This document shows positions 27,385 to 37,000 of a stretch of 64,000 bases of DNA, in pieces. Below the pieces are notes generated by a model that worked only from the letters and a program-made list of their open reading frames with translations, was not told where the DNA came from and searched no databases. Position 1 is the stretch's first letter. The number at the start of each line of letters is the position of its first letter. Both the position numbers and the translations under genes were made by a program. The stretch is from Mycolicibacter icosiumassiliensis (GTDB taxonomy: Bacteria; Actinomycetota; Actinomycetes; Mycobacteriales; Mycobacteriaceae), in NCBI RefSeq assembly GCF_900078685.2, contig NZ_LT546166.1, forward strand, positions 3,540,954 to 3,604,953, written 5' to 3'.

Positions 27385-29099
27385 ACAGGCTCTTCGCGAG
27401 ATCGCGTTCACGCAGGAAAAGTGCGAGTGGCTACCTGCGTCAGCGGAATCTCGCGGCGCTCGTGGCACTCGGCCTGGCGCTCAGCGGCTGCGCGGCAGTC
27501 GATATCACCGCGCCCGAGGGCACCGCCGCGGTCGGGACCGCCAGCGACATCAACCCGCAAGACCCGGCGAAGCTGCGCGACGGCGGCAACCTGCGGCTGT
27601 CGATGACGCAGTTCCCGCCGAATTTCAACCCGCTGCACATCGACGGAAACCTGGCCGAGAACGCCGCCATGCTCAAGGCCACCATGCCGCGGGCGTTCAC
27701 CATCGGACCGGACGGCTCGGCCACGGTGGACACCGACTACTTCACCAGTGTGGAGCTGACCGGCACCAACCCCCAGGTGGTCACCTACACCATCAACCCG
27801 AAAGCGGTGTGGAGCGACGGGACACCGCTGAGCTGGAAAGACATCGCCAGCCAGATCCATGCCACCAGCGGGGCCGACAGCGGATACGCGATCGCGACCA
27901 CCAATGGCGCCGAGCGCGTCGCCTCGGTGACCCGCGGTGTTGACGACCGGCAGGCCGTCATGCGCTTCGCCAAGCCCTACGCGGAGTGGCGGGGCATGTT
28001 CGCGGGCAACTCGATGTTGTTGCCGGCCAGCATGACTTCCGACCCGCAGACCTTCAACAAGGCTCAGCTGAGCAGGCCGGGCCCGTCGGCTGGGCCGTTC
28101 GTGCTGAAAACCCTGGATCGCACCAGCCAGCGAATCACCTTGGTCCGCAACCCGGATTGGTGGGGTCGCAAGCCGAAGCTGGACACCATCACCTACCTGG
28201 TGCTCGACGAGGCCGCCCGGATGCCGGCGCTGCAGAACCACACCATCGACGCCACCGGGGTGGCCACCCTGGATCAGTTGACGATCGCACGCCGCACCGA
28301 GGGCATCGCGATCCGGCGGGCGCCGACCCCGGCCTGGAACCACTTCACCTTCAACGGGGCGCCGGGGGCGATCTTGTCCGACAAGGCGCTGCGGCTGGCG
28401 GTCATGCGCGGTATCGACCGGTCCACCATCGCCAAGGTCACCCAGCGCGGCCTGACCGCCGACCCGGTGCCGCTGAACAACCACATCTACGTCGCCGGCC
28501 AGGAGGGCTACCAGGACAACAGTGCGGTGGTGGCCTACGACCCCGAGCGTGCCGCACGCGAACTCGACGAGCTCGGCTGGAAGCTGCACGGAAAGTTCCG
28601 GGAGAAGAACGGTCGCCCCCTGGTGATCCGCCACCTGTTCTACGACGCGTCGAGCACCCGGCAGTTCGCCCAAGTGGCCCAGCACAATCTGGCCCAGATC
28701 GGGGTCAAGCTGCAGTTGGACGCCAAGGCCGGTGGCGGCTTCTTCACCGACTACGTCAACGTCGGCGACTTCGACATCGCCCAATTCAGCTGGGTCGGTG
28801 ACGCTTTCCCGCTGGCTGGGCTGAACCAGATCTCCGCGTCCTACGGGGAGGCCAACTTCGGCAAGATCGGCAGCCCGGCCATCGACGCCAAAATCGAGGA
28901 GACACTGGAGGCGCTCGACCCGGCGGTGGCGCGGGCGCGGGCCAACGAAGTCGACTCGCTGCTGTGGGCCGAGGGATTTAGCCTGCCGCTGATTCAGACC
29001 ACCGGCAATGTGGCGGTGCGCAGTTCGCTGGCGAACTTCGGGGCGCCGGGGCTAGCGGATCTGGACTACACCGCGATCGGGTTCATGAAGGACCGATGA
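27381..29099 (+). CDS. oppA: Peptide-binding lipoprotein OppA
   Basis: 572-residue family 5 extracellular solute-binding protein. A basic N-terminus and hydrophobic segment end in the lipobox LSGC with Cys37 as the lipidation site. The mature part shows MTQFPPNFNPLH, VWSDGTPLSWKDI and the paired lobes of SBP_bac_5. It captures peptides for OppBCD. It starts at ATG 27381 overlapping oppD and ends in ATGA with the monooxygenase gene, which is thus part of the same transcript here. It equals Rv1280c. Confidence 0.95.
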   Translation: MNRLFARSRSRRKSASGYLRQRNLAALVALGLALSGCAAVDITAPEGTAAVGTASDINPQDPAKLRDGGNLRLSMTQFPPNFNPLHIDGNLAENAAMLKATMPRAFTIGPDGSATVDTDYFTSVELTGTNPQVVTYTINPKAVWSDGTPLSWKDIASQIHATSGADSGYAIATTNGAERVASVTRGVDDRQAVMRFAKPYAEWRGMFAGNSMLLPASMTSDPQTFNKAQLSRPGPSAGPFVLKTLDRTSQRITLVRNPDWWGRKPKLDTITYLVLDEAARMPALQNHTIDATGVATLDQLTIARRTEGIAIRRAPTPAWNHFTFNGAPGAILSDKALRLAVMRGIDRSTIAKVTQRGLTADPVPLNNHIYVAGQEGYQDNSAVVAYDPERAARELDELGWKLHGKFREKNGRPLVIRHLFYDASSTRQFAQVAQHNLAQIGVKLQLDAKAGGGFFTDYVNVGDFDIAQFSWVGDAFPLAGLNQISASYGEANFGKIGSPAIDAKIEETLEALDPAVARARANEVDSLLWAEGFSLPLIQTTGNVAVRSSLANFGAPGLADLDYTAIGFMKDR

Positions 29100-30556
29100 C
29101 GCAGCATCAGGTGGTGATCGTCGGCGCCGGCCCGACCGGGTTGATGCTGGCCGGTGAGCTGGCATTGGCCGGGGTCGACGTGGTGATCGTCGAGCGACGC
29201 GACGGCCATGACCTGATCGGGTCGCGGGCGGGCGGCATCACCCCGCGCACCATCGAGGTCCTCGATCAACGGGGAATCGTCGACCGGTTCCTGGCGCAGG
29301 GGCGCATCGGCCAGATCTGCCACTTCGCGTGGATCATGTTGGACATCAGCGACTTGCCGACCCGGCACAACTACACCGTGGGGCTGCCGCAGTACCGCAT
29401 CGAGCGCACGCTCGCGGAGTGGGTCAACGAGTTGGGTGTGCGGATCTATCACGGCCGCGAGGTGATCGGCTTCGCCCAGGACGACTCCGGCGTCGACGTC
29501 GAACTCTCCGACGGCACAGCGCTGTGCGCCGACTATCTGGTCGGGTGCGACGGCGGGCGCAGCCAGATCCGCAAGATGGCCGGAATCGCTTTTCCCGGTT
29601 GGGACCCGACGGCCATCTGCCTGATCACCGAGGCCGATCTGACCGACGAGCCGCCGTGGGGGCTGCACCGCGACGACGTCGGCATCCACTCGTTCTTTCG
29701 CCTCGAGGCCGACGGGCCGGTGCGGGTGATGGTGACCGCGCCGGAGCTGGAGTCCGGTGAAGAGCCGACCCAAGACGATGTCAGTCAGGCCCTGATCTCG
29801 CGGCGCGGTACCGATTACGGGTTGCACAATGTCCGCTGGGTCCGCCGGTTCACCGATGTGACCCGGCAGGCCGAACGCTACCGGGACCGGCGGGTGTTGC
29901 TGGCCGGCGATGCCGCACATGTGCATTCCCCGGCCGGCGGGCAGGGCCTCAACACCGGTGTCCAAGATGCGGTGAACCTCGGCTGGAAGCTGGCTCAGGT
30001 GCTCGCCGGGACCTCCCCCGAAGGCTTGCTGGACAGCTACCACGCCGAGCGTCATCCGGTCGGCGCCCGGGTACTGCAGAACACCATGGCCCAGAGCACG
30101 CTGCTGGAGCCCGGCCCGCGGGTGGACGCCTTGCGCGACACCATGGCCGAACTGTTGAGCCTCGACGAGCCGCGTCGGCGGACCGCGGCGATGATGTGCG
30201 GCTTGGACATTCACTATGACCTGGGCGGCGGTCATCCGCTGGTAGGCCGGCGGATGCCTGACCTGGAGGTGTCCACGCCGGCGGGCCCACTGCGGGTTTT
30301 CACGCTGCTGCACGACGGTCGCGGGGTCCTGCTGAACTTCGGCGCCGCGTGGGATTTCGATATCACCGTGTGGGCTGACCGGGTGACAGCGCTCGATGCC
30401 GATTACGACGGCCCGTGGGAGCTGCCGGTGCTGGGCGCGGTGGCGGCACCCGATGCGGTGCTGATCCGTCCGGACGGGCACGTCGCCTGGGTCGGCGACG
30501 GGTCAGCCGCCGGATTGAGCGATGCCCTGACCACCTGGTTCGGCGCCCACAGGTGA
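29096..30556 (+). CDS. FAD-dependent aromatic-type monooxygenase
   Basis: 486 residues of the PHBH/phenol hydroxylase group. The FAD-binding GAGPTGLMLAGELA is at the N-terminus, the DG motif is in LVGCDGGRSQIRKMAGI, and the GD motif is in LLAGDAAHVHSPAGGQGLN. A C-terminal thioredoxin-like domain (about 380-486) is the kind found in polyketide and rifampicin hydroxylases. The start overlaps oppA by 4 bp, an unusual coupling to a peptide importer. Substrate unknown; detoxification of an imported aromatic compound is only a guess. Confidence 0.9.
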   Translation: MTQHQVVIVGAGPTGLMLAGELALAGVDVVIVERRDGHDLIGSRAGGITPRTIEVLDQRGIVDRFLAQGRIGQICHFAWIMLDISDLPTRHNYTVGLPQYRIERTLAEWVNELGVRIYHGREVIGFAQDDSGVDVELSDGTALCADYLVGCDGGRSQIRKMAGIAFPGWDPTAICLITEADLTDEPPWGLHRDDVGIHSFFRLEADGPVRVMVTAPELESGEEPTQDDVSQALISRRGTDYGLHNVRWVRRFTDVTRQAERYRDRRVLLAGDAAHVHSPAGGQGLNTGVQDAVNLGWKLAQVLAGTSPEGLLDSYHAERHPVGARVLQNTMAQSTLLEPGPRVDALRDTMAELLSLDEPRRRTAAMMCGLDIHYDLGGGHPLVGRRMPDLEVSTPAGPLRVFTLLHDGRGVLLNFGAAWDFDITVWADRVTALDADYDGPWELPVLGAVAAPDAVLIRPDGHVAWVGDGSAAGLSDALTTWFGAHR

Positions 30557-30564
30557 TAGCACGA

Positions 30565-30570
30565 TATCAT
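30565..30570 (+). promoter_or_regulatory. -10 box of antitoxin gene, leaderless position
   Basis: TATCAT matches TANNNT and ends exactly six bases before ATG 30577. No ribosome site is present, so the transcript is probably leaderless. Confidence 0.55.
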
Positions 30571-30576
30571 TCTGGC

Positions 30577-30828
30577 ATGGCCCAGATTCTGATCCGTCAG
30601 CTTGATGACGACGTCAAGCAAAAGCTGGTCCAGCGCGCCCGCCGACACGGCCGCAGTACCGAAGAGGAAGTGCGCGAAATCCTGCGCAACGCGGTCCGGG
30701 ATGCCGACGAGGCACCGACCCGACTCGGCTCGCGGATCTCGGCTCGATTCGTCAAAGTCGGTCTCGACCACGAGATCGGTGAACTGCGCGGAAATCCCGT
30801 GCGCCCGGCGGAGTTCGGCGACCTGTGA
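30577..30828 (+). CDS. FitA/VapB-like ribbon-helix-helix antitoxin
   Basis: 83 residues. The N-terminus (MAQILIRQLDDDVKQKLVQ) and HGRSTEEEVREILRNAV form an Arc/MetJ-type ribbon-helix-helix DNA-binding domain as in FitA antitoxins; the C-terminal 35 residues would wrap around the toxin. The stop overlaps a GTG that opens a PIN-domain toxin frame, as in intact VapBC pairs. Because that toxin is cut short, this gene is an orphan antitoxin. Confidence 0.85.
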   Translation: MAQILIRQLDDDVKQKLVQRARRHGRSTEEEVREILRNAVRDADEAPTRLGSRISARFVKVGLDHEIGELRGNPVRPAEFGDL

Positions 30829-30929
30829 TCCTGCTCGACACCAACGTAATCTCCGCGCTGATGCAGCAGCGGCCGGCTGATCGAAAGTCTGCACTCGGCC
30901 ATCAAGATCGTCGGCGAGCAGCTGGGTGA
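30825..30929 (+). pseudogene. Truncated PIN-domain (VapC/FitB) toxin
   Basis: Starts GTG at 30825 with a 4-bp overlap to the antitoxin, and the first residues VILLDTNVISALMQQRP are a textbook PIN start with the first catalytic Asp. Similarity stops after about 18 residues, and the frame ends at 30927-30929 after 34 codons. Beyond the breakpoint another frame reads LIESLHSAIKIVGEQLGE, protein-like but unrecognised, so a deletion appears to have joined the toxin start to unrelated sequence. The toxin cannot be active. Confidence 0.75.
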
Positions 30930-31156
30930 ATGCCAGCTCAAGGTGTCGTCGACGGCGTCCTGGTTCGAGCCTCCAATTGCTCACGTTCATCATCGCTCAG
31001 CATCACGGGTACAGGAATCGGACTCGGCACACCCTAGTCTAACGTCTGAACTCGAATTAACGACTCACGACACTAGACAGCGCTATCCAGTCACTCCGTG
31101 AGCTCTACCCGAGCAAGCAAGCCGCCGCCGCCATAACCCAGCCATCTACTGACTCC

Positions 31157-31519
31157 ATGAAAGTTCCCAAGCTTCCCGATGTCCCGCCGGGATCAAGCCG
31201 GCTTCTACCTTTCGTCACTCGTGGTGTCGGCACCGAAAAGGCAGGCCTCCAGTCGGCCCTAATGGTCGCGGCGGTGGTGGATGCGATAGCCGAACCGGTC
31301 TCTCGAGGCAGACTGCAGGAGGCCTTCTTCGACTACTTCGGCCGCGAGTTGCTTGCGGCTTATTGGCAACAGCCTGGAAAGGCGTTCCGCAGCGCTCTGC
31401 AACGTGCTGTCGAGCGTGACTTGATCAATGAAGTCCCCTACCCAGACGGCGACGGCGTTGTCTACATCGGAGGTTTCCGGGCCGGCGAAGCCGATAGCTC
31501 CGGAACATCGAGTCCCTAG
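31157..31519 (+). CDS. Hypothetical protein
   Basis: 120 residues starting MKVPKLPDVPPGSSR, without signal peptide or membrane segment. The middle (RLQEAFFDYFGRELLAAYWQ, then FRSALQRAVERDLI) looks like amphipathic helices, and the tail is Gly/Ser/Pro-rich. I do not recognise a family. It lies between the broken toxin and a hairpin-rich stretch, in DNA of lower G+C than the flanking core genes. It could be a small component of the accessory island or a chance frame, but composition favours a real gene. Confidence 0.5.
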   Translation: MKVPKLPDVPPGSSRLLPFVTRGVGTEKAGLQSALMVAAVVDAIAEPVSRGRLQEAFFDYFGRELLAAYWQQPGKAFRSALQRAVERDLINEVPYPDGDGVVYIGGFRAGEADSSGTSSP

Positions 31520-31559
31520 GACGGTGATGCCTGAATTGACTTAGGGTTCGGCCCAAGAG

Positions 31560-31770
31560 CTGCCCGGGCGCGGGTGGCGCGAACCCTACCGGGGCGGAGC
31601 AGGAAGGTAGCTACCCGAACTGCTCGGTCCCGCAGCCTCCGTCGGGAGGCAATCGGATGCGCAATCCGAGGGATTTGATCCTTAAAGTGCGTTAGGTGAC
31701 GGCCCGACACGCAAGCGACGCGACGGCACCCGGGCACATCGCCCCGGGTGCCGTTGTCGTTTTAGCTGCA
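31560..31770 (+). ncRNA. Candidate structured RNA ending in a strong terminator
   Basis: About 210 bases packed with hairpins in one direction. GAGCAG 31597-31602 pairs with CTGCTC 31620-31625, enclosing the palindrome GGTAGCTACC (31606-31615). GCCTCC 31635-31640 pairs with GGAGGC 31645-31650 over a GTCG tetraloop. TCGGAT 31653-31658 pairs with ATCCGA 31664-31669. GGAT 31671-31674 pairs with ATCC 31678-31681. A 12-bp terminator follows. It does not match tmRNA, SRP RNA, RNase P or a tRNA as far as I can tell. A TTGACT at 31536-31541 could be a -35 box, but no clear -10 is seen. This is an inference from structure alone. Confidence 0.4.
31723..31754 (+). terminator. Intrinsic terminator
   Basis: A perfect 12-bp stem, ACGGCACCCGGG (31723-31734) with CCCGGGTGCCGT (31743-31754), an 8-base loop, and then TGTCGTTTT. 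It would stop plus-strand transcription coming from 31157-31722. Confidence 0.8.
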
Positions 31771-32039
31771 AGGTATTACGCCTGCGTGGCCGCACTTGAG
31801 CCCAGCGCGGAACCCAAGCGCGCCGGCCCCGAGAAAGATGGAAACCCCGGCCGCATCATGGCTCAGGTCTAGAGAGGCGGAATCCGGGGACTTCGTGAAC
31901 TCGCATCATCGACCGAGATCTAGCAGAGTGGATCGTGCTCAACACGCGGGTTACAGAACTGTTGGCCGCATGGCCGCAGTAGTCCCAGACCAATTCGGCA
32001 AGCCCGCCCCTACACCTCCGGCTCCTGGGCGTCCGAGGG
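31771..32039. other. Intergenic stretch, no gene recognised
   Basis: 269 bases between the terminator and the stop of the minus-strand membrane protein gene. Short open frames on both strands show no family similarity or ribosome sites. I see nothing further here. Confidence 0.5.
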
Positions 32040-33524
32040 CTAGGAAACACCCAGCGGCGCATCGTCTACCGCGCAATCGAACTCGACATCTGAGGTCGCG
32101 GCCGCGACGTAGTCCGACCACGCCATCGTCGTGTACTGCTCGAAGTAGGTGTTGACGCGCCGGACGAACAGGACCGTAATGGGCAGAACCACAAACGCTC
32201 CCAGCGTCGCGCACAATACCGGGACGATCAACGCCCATTGGACAGCTTCGCTGTTCGCCTGGGCAACGACCAGTCCGAGCGGCATGAAAGTCAAAGCCAG
32301 CAGCCAAGCGCCCAGCAGCGGCCACGAGAATCCCCTACGTGGGACGCTAACTCCTTGGCATGCAAGCGACCTATATCGGTCGAACGACTCAAGGAGCGCG
32401 TACACACCGCTGACGAGCCCGATAAGGAGAGCCACTGCTCCCACAACGACCATTCCTACGCGCATCAGTGGAGTTACCGTTCCGGCGATGACGATGCCGG
32501 CCATGGGAATCGACAGCGCCAGAAGAACCAGACTGGCCCCGAGAGCCTCCGTACGGTTGCTCATCAGCCGCGCAGCGTCCACGGCACCGCATGCCGTGAT
32601 ACCCGCCGTCCATAGGAAGGCCACCACGATGAGCGCGCCGAAGACGCGGACACTTGTTGGGTCATTCGAATCCCAGTGGTCCAGCCACGTCTGCTCAAGC
32701 GGTCTCAACTTTCTGGCCAGATACCCAACGCCCTCCGCCAAGCCAACACTCCCCCCCGCCCACAGGACGGTCTTGATCGCCGCTGCCCGTGGCCAGCACC
32801 TCGGAGGCCCGAAACGGGCGACGATCACCCGCAACAACAAGGTGCCCATCGCCCACACGGACAGGCCCGGCAAGACAAGCTTCGTTAGAAATCCGAGGAT
32901 GTCGTCTGCTGCCGCCCCTGACCCACCTGGATCTCGGACAGAAAGCCAGTACGGCGCACTCAAAAAGACAGCCACTACGCCAAGTTTGGTCGAATAGGCA
33001 CTGACAATGACCGTGATCTCGTCAAGAGTGCGTAGCAGCAGCCACCCGGCGCCTCGGACTGCGACCTCAATCCGGCTGAGTCGACTCTGTACGATCCAGA
33101 CACGCGACGCCCAACGTATGGTGCGGATCCGTTCAACTCGCCGCCTCTGGCGTTCGAGCATTCGGCAGAGCAGCAACTCCCGCTGTCCAGTGATATGCGC
33201 GGCGATTGCCCTCAGATCGCGATATCCGCTCAGTACCAAGTACGCCTGTATCCAAATACCGTTCAACGGACTCGCGAGATCGCTCGCGCCCTCCGGCAGC
33301 GACCCCTTCATTAGATCGACGGCCCGCTGCTCCTCCGAAGTCAGCGTCCGGCTCGTTAACCCACGCCGCGCTACTTCCCTGCTGGCGAGCTCATAGAACT
33401 CCCGGTCCCAACGAGACGATTGGAACGCAGTCGCACCAAGCGCCACGACCGCGAGAAAGAACCACGTGAGGGCGGTTGTCGATGCAACCCAAACAGGTGT
33501 CATGCCTGGAAGATATTGCAGCAC
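32040..33524 (-). CDS. Polytopic membrane protein of unknown function
   Basis: 494 residues. A first membrane helix (about 11-31) is followed by a roughly 140-residue cytoplasmic-type basic region (QRRRVERIRTIRWASR). Then come about seven or eight further hydrophobic helices, with a cluster at 290-400 and the last pair at about 425-475, and an acidic C-terminus. No enzymatic motif is visible. The start may be GTG 33524 or ATG 33503 (MTPVWVASTTAL), and neither has a strong ribosome site. It is divergent from the KAP NTPase gene across a 572-base gap and shares its lower G+C, so the two may have arrived together. Function not assignable. Confidence 0.7.
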   Translation of the reverse strand: MLQYLPGMTPVWVASTTALTWFFLAVVALGATAFQSSRWDREFYELASREVARRGLTSRTLTSEEQRAVDLMKGSLPEGASDLASPLNGIWIQAYLVLSGYRDLRAIAAHITGQRELLLCRMLERQRRRVERIRTIRWASRVWIVQSRLSRIEVAVRGAGWLLLRTLDEITVIVSAYSTKLGVVAVFLSAPYWLSVRDPGGSGAAADDILGFLTKLVLPGLSVWAMGTLLLRVIVARFGPPRCWPRAAAIKTVLWAGGSVGLAEGVGYLARKLRPLEQTWLDHWDSNDPTSVRVFGALIVVAFLWTAGITACGAVDAARLMSNRTEALGASLVLLALSIPMAGIVIAGTVTPLMRVGMVVVGAVALLIGLVSGVYALLESFDRYRSLACQGVSVPRRGFSWPLLGAWLLALTFMPLGLVVAQANSEAVQWALIVPVLCATLGAFVVLPITVLFVRRVNTYFEQYTTMAWSDYVAAATSDVEFDCAVDDAPLGVS

Positions 33525-34096
33525 TGTGACAACTAGGACGCACTACAGGCGGCAGTGTCGCACGTCAAATGTTCTACACGCGCCATGATCCGAGTCGCAG
33601 TGTTGCCCATCGCTTCGTTCCGAAGCATCTTGTCGTCAGCAGGCGTCCAGCGCTGCCACTGTTGGGCGGAGCCTTGGCCATCACCAACTCCTGACCTCCC
33701 TATCGGACCTGGCCACTGTCTCACCACCCACCGAAACCTTGCTCCAACGCGCCTTGGGAGACAAGGGCTTCCAACTTCAACAGACCGCTGAAGGTGCGCC
33801 GCCGAGAAGCCCCAGACCCCAATCCAACTAGTTCCGCCACTGCTCGGCGAGCGCACCATCCTCCACCGTCGCCGAAATTAGACGTCGAGGTCGCGGCGTC
33901 CAGCCAGTCGTGGCCGCAGCGGCTGAAATCAAGTCTGAATCGCCGAGAGCCTCATCGCGCACTTCGTCGGTGCTAGCAGTTAACGTGAATACCCCTGTTG
34001 CGAAGATCGCCGTAAGCAAGAATCGGCGAGCAGTAGTGCTCGTACCCGCCCTGTTGTTGACCGCCGTTCGGCGCTAGAGAGGAACCAAGAGTCGAA
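33525..34096. other. Divergent intergenic region with an HTH-like fragment
   Basis: 572 bases separating the membrane protein and KAP genes. On the minus strand at 33572-33670 a frame reads QQWQRWTPADDKMLRNEA, which resembles the start of a Myb/SANT-like HTH (W-T-x-x-x-D) but loses similarity after about 30 residues, so it may be a decayed regulator. The rest is probably promoter DNA for the two genes. No clear operator was found. Confidence 0.3.
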
Positions 34097-37000
34097 GTGG
34101 TTGAGATTCGGAATGCGATCTTCGGTGGAAGAAGGAAAGTCGAGACGGAAATTGTCCTTCCGAACGACCTCATCCCTGATAACCGCCTGTTGGCCAGCGA
34201 TGATGACCTCCTTGAGCATGAAGCCATCGCTAAAGGCGTTGCGGAGATTGCTCTCACAGCAACCACCCCTGTCAACATCGCGTTGTTTGGCGCCTGGGGC
34301 GCAGGCAAGTCCAGCACCTACGCCATGATCGTGAAGCATCTGGAAGTTATCACTTGCAGAAAGGTAAGAGTTGTTCGCTACGACGCCTGGAAATATGGGG
34401 GAAAGGAACTCAAGCGCAATTTTGTTGACAGCGTCGCGGTAGATTTGGAGTTAGACAAACATCCCGAACTTTCCACTGGGCTACAGCAATCTGTTCGCGA
34501 TACCCGAGTCAAACTCCTATCGTGGTTCTGGAAAAACAAGGGTTCGCTTTTATTCGGTCTACTTCTCGCCGCAAGCGTTGCAGCCCTGTGGATAGCTGGC
34601 ATCGCTTTAGCGACGAGACTGTTCACCGACGAGGGATTCCGTGAAACCGCAAGAGACCTTATCCCCAAAGTGGGAACGGTCTTCGGATTAGCGCTTGTTG
34701 CGGTAATGATGGGACCGAAAGTCCTTGAAGGTGCCGCCGTAACCACCGAGACACCGGCACCAGAAGGTGCGGACCAGTTCGCCAAGCGATTCCAGAAGCT
34801 TGTCAGGCTGGCTCGCGGGAATTCACCCCATCCACTAGTCGTCTTCATCGATGAACTCGATAGATGCGCCCCCGCAGACGTGGTCGCTACGCTGCGGGAC
34901 CTCAAAACTTTCCTAGATCAGCCCGACTGCGCTTTCATCGTCGCCGCCGACCGCGAAGTCATCGTACGAGCGTTGGCCGAAGAGGTCCCCCAGGCTAAGC
35001 CTGTGCGCGAGGATGAGCCTTACTATGCAACACCGGGGGCTTTCCTGGACAAGATTTTCCAACACCAGATCGCCCTTCCTCCCCTTCGCGCTCGCGCTCT
35101 GACCGAATTTGCACGCGCCCTGGCCGATGCGCAAGACGGAGGAGTGTGGGCCGAGATGCGGGCGGAGGGTGACGATTGCTACGAGCGCGCGATATTTGCG
35201 CTAATTCCGGTTCACGTGCGAAGCCCAAGGCGCGTCAAGGTATTGATGAATAACTTCGCCACAAATGCACGAATTGCTCAAGGCCGTGGAGTCCTTTGGC
35301 TTGAGCGAGTACACGAAATCGCGGTTCTCACAGTACTGCAGACAGAATTTCCATCAGTGATCAGTGACCTTCGTAGAGTTCCGCGTCTTCTGACATATCT
35401 GCGTGGCGATGAGGAACCAGTGTCCGACGAGGTCCGTGAAATCGCCGGCAAGTATCGCGATATTGAGCGACACTCAAACGGAAATCAAACGCCAATCACC
35501 GCGAGCCAGAATGCAACGCGCGATGAAATAATGAGCGACGACCATACGTCTCAAGGCAAACATGCACGGCAAAACGCCAGTGAAACATTGCGCCGCCAGC
35601 TGGGTAACTACCTAAGCAAAGCTGCAGCCTCAGGGATCCAGGATCCCCGGCCGGACCTGCTCTATCTAAACCCAGCTGCCAACCGAGACCGACTCCCCGA
35701 TCCCAAACTGGGCGACGCTATTGACTTTGCAAGTGATACCGCCCCCGAGGACGTGGTCAAGATTTTTGACGGACAAGCGTCATCAACCCTGGCCGTCGCC
35801 ATACCGCTGCTGGTTACAGAGGGCGACAACGCATCGGGGCTAGGAAGAAAGTTCGCATACGAGGCTGCATGCCGCCTCATCGAGCAGCTCGAACCGGACG
35901 ACCTCCGACAGGTTGCCGACCAAACTCAGCCTTCTCTGATCGCAGCAGTTCGTGTTGATGGGCTGAGCGATGACTCCCTGCCGGGTGCTCTCTTGGTCGC
36001 TGCCCTGGCAGGTGTCCCTGAAGTCATCCAAACGTTCTTTGGCAGTGGGCGCGTAAGGAAGCTGTCCGCGGATCTGCTGCGCAGGTTCACGGCACTTCTA
36101 CCCCACGTCCCGAAGTCAGACGCGACCGAGATCGTACGGCTCCTAGCCGATCGATTCGGCACTGCACCTGAACCTCTCCTCACCGCTCTAGCTAGCACAC
36201 CCGTCGATACCGCCCGCCACTTATGGTCCCAAGTCTCGGCATCAGTCGTCTCAACCATCAACGAACTAGAGTTGCCAGCTGCGGAGCCGGCAGAAGACGC
36301 ACCGGCAGCCTCGACACAGCAGCCTGTCCGTGATCAAGGTTCGCAAGCGGAGGAAGCCACCGAACCCACCGGTGACGGTATCGCTCTGCTTGAGCGTCTC
36401 ATGGATACAGTCCTCGGCTGCTCGGCGGGCGAGTCATTGGTGTCAGACATCTTCGCCTCCTTCCAAACTGAACCGACCTCCCCGATCCTCCAGTGGACAC
36501 TGACGAGCGCTGACCGCGTCGTAGCACCAATGTCCTCGTCGAGGCTCAGAGCACGCCACGCGTTGCTCGGCATCAAAGCCTCCGAAATCAGTGAGTGGCG
36601 CCACTGGGCTGAATTGCTTCCGAGCCCGGAAGATCACCTTGCAGACGAAAGTCTCGACAGACTAGCTGCGAGCCTGGTCAAGCAGACGCTTCTTCCTGCC
36701 TTCGCGACATCGGGTTTGCCCTCTGCGGATCTCGCCTCACTCACGAAGCGGGTCGCTGAATGGTCGTCCATCGACGATGGCCAACTCGCCCAGACCGCCA
36801 AGTCAGTGCTGAGCAAGATGAAGTGGTCTGATCCCGAGGCAACGGAAGATCTGTGGACAACAAAGCAAGCCATCTACGAGGTGCTAATAGAACTCGCCGC
36901 CAACACAGGACTTGATGGCCCCATCGCACCAATTGTGGTTGAGGACCTAGCCACTGTTCTGCCTGCGTTCCAGATCGACCAAGAATTGATAAAACCGTTC

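Noticed and set aside
31516..31737. Minus-strand frame across the hairpin-rich stretch
   Set aside because: Arg-rich and antisense to strong hairpins and a terminator; judged non-coding.
31560..31770. tmRNA, SRP RNA, RNase P RNA or cobalamin riboswitch
   Set aside because: The conserved cores of these RNAs (tRNA-like ends, GGAAG-type SRP loop in context, B12 box) are not present in the right order.
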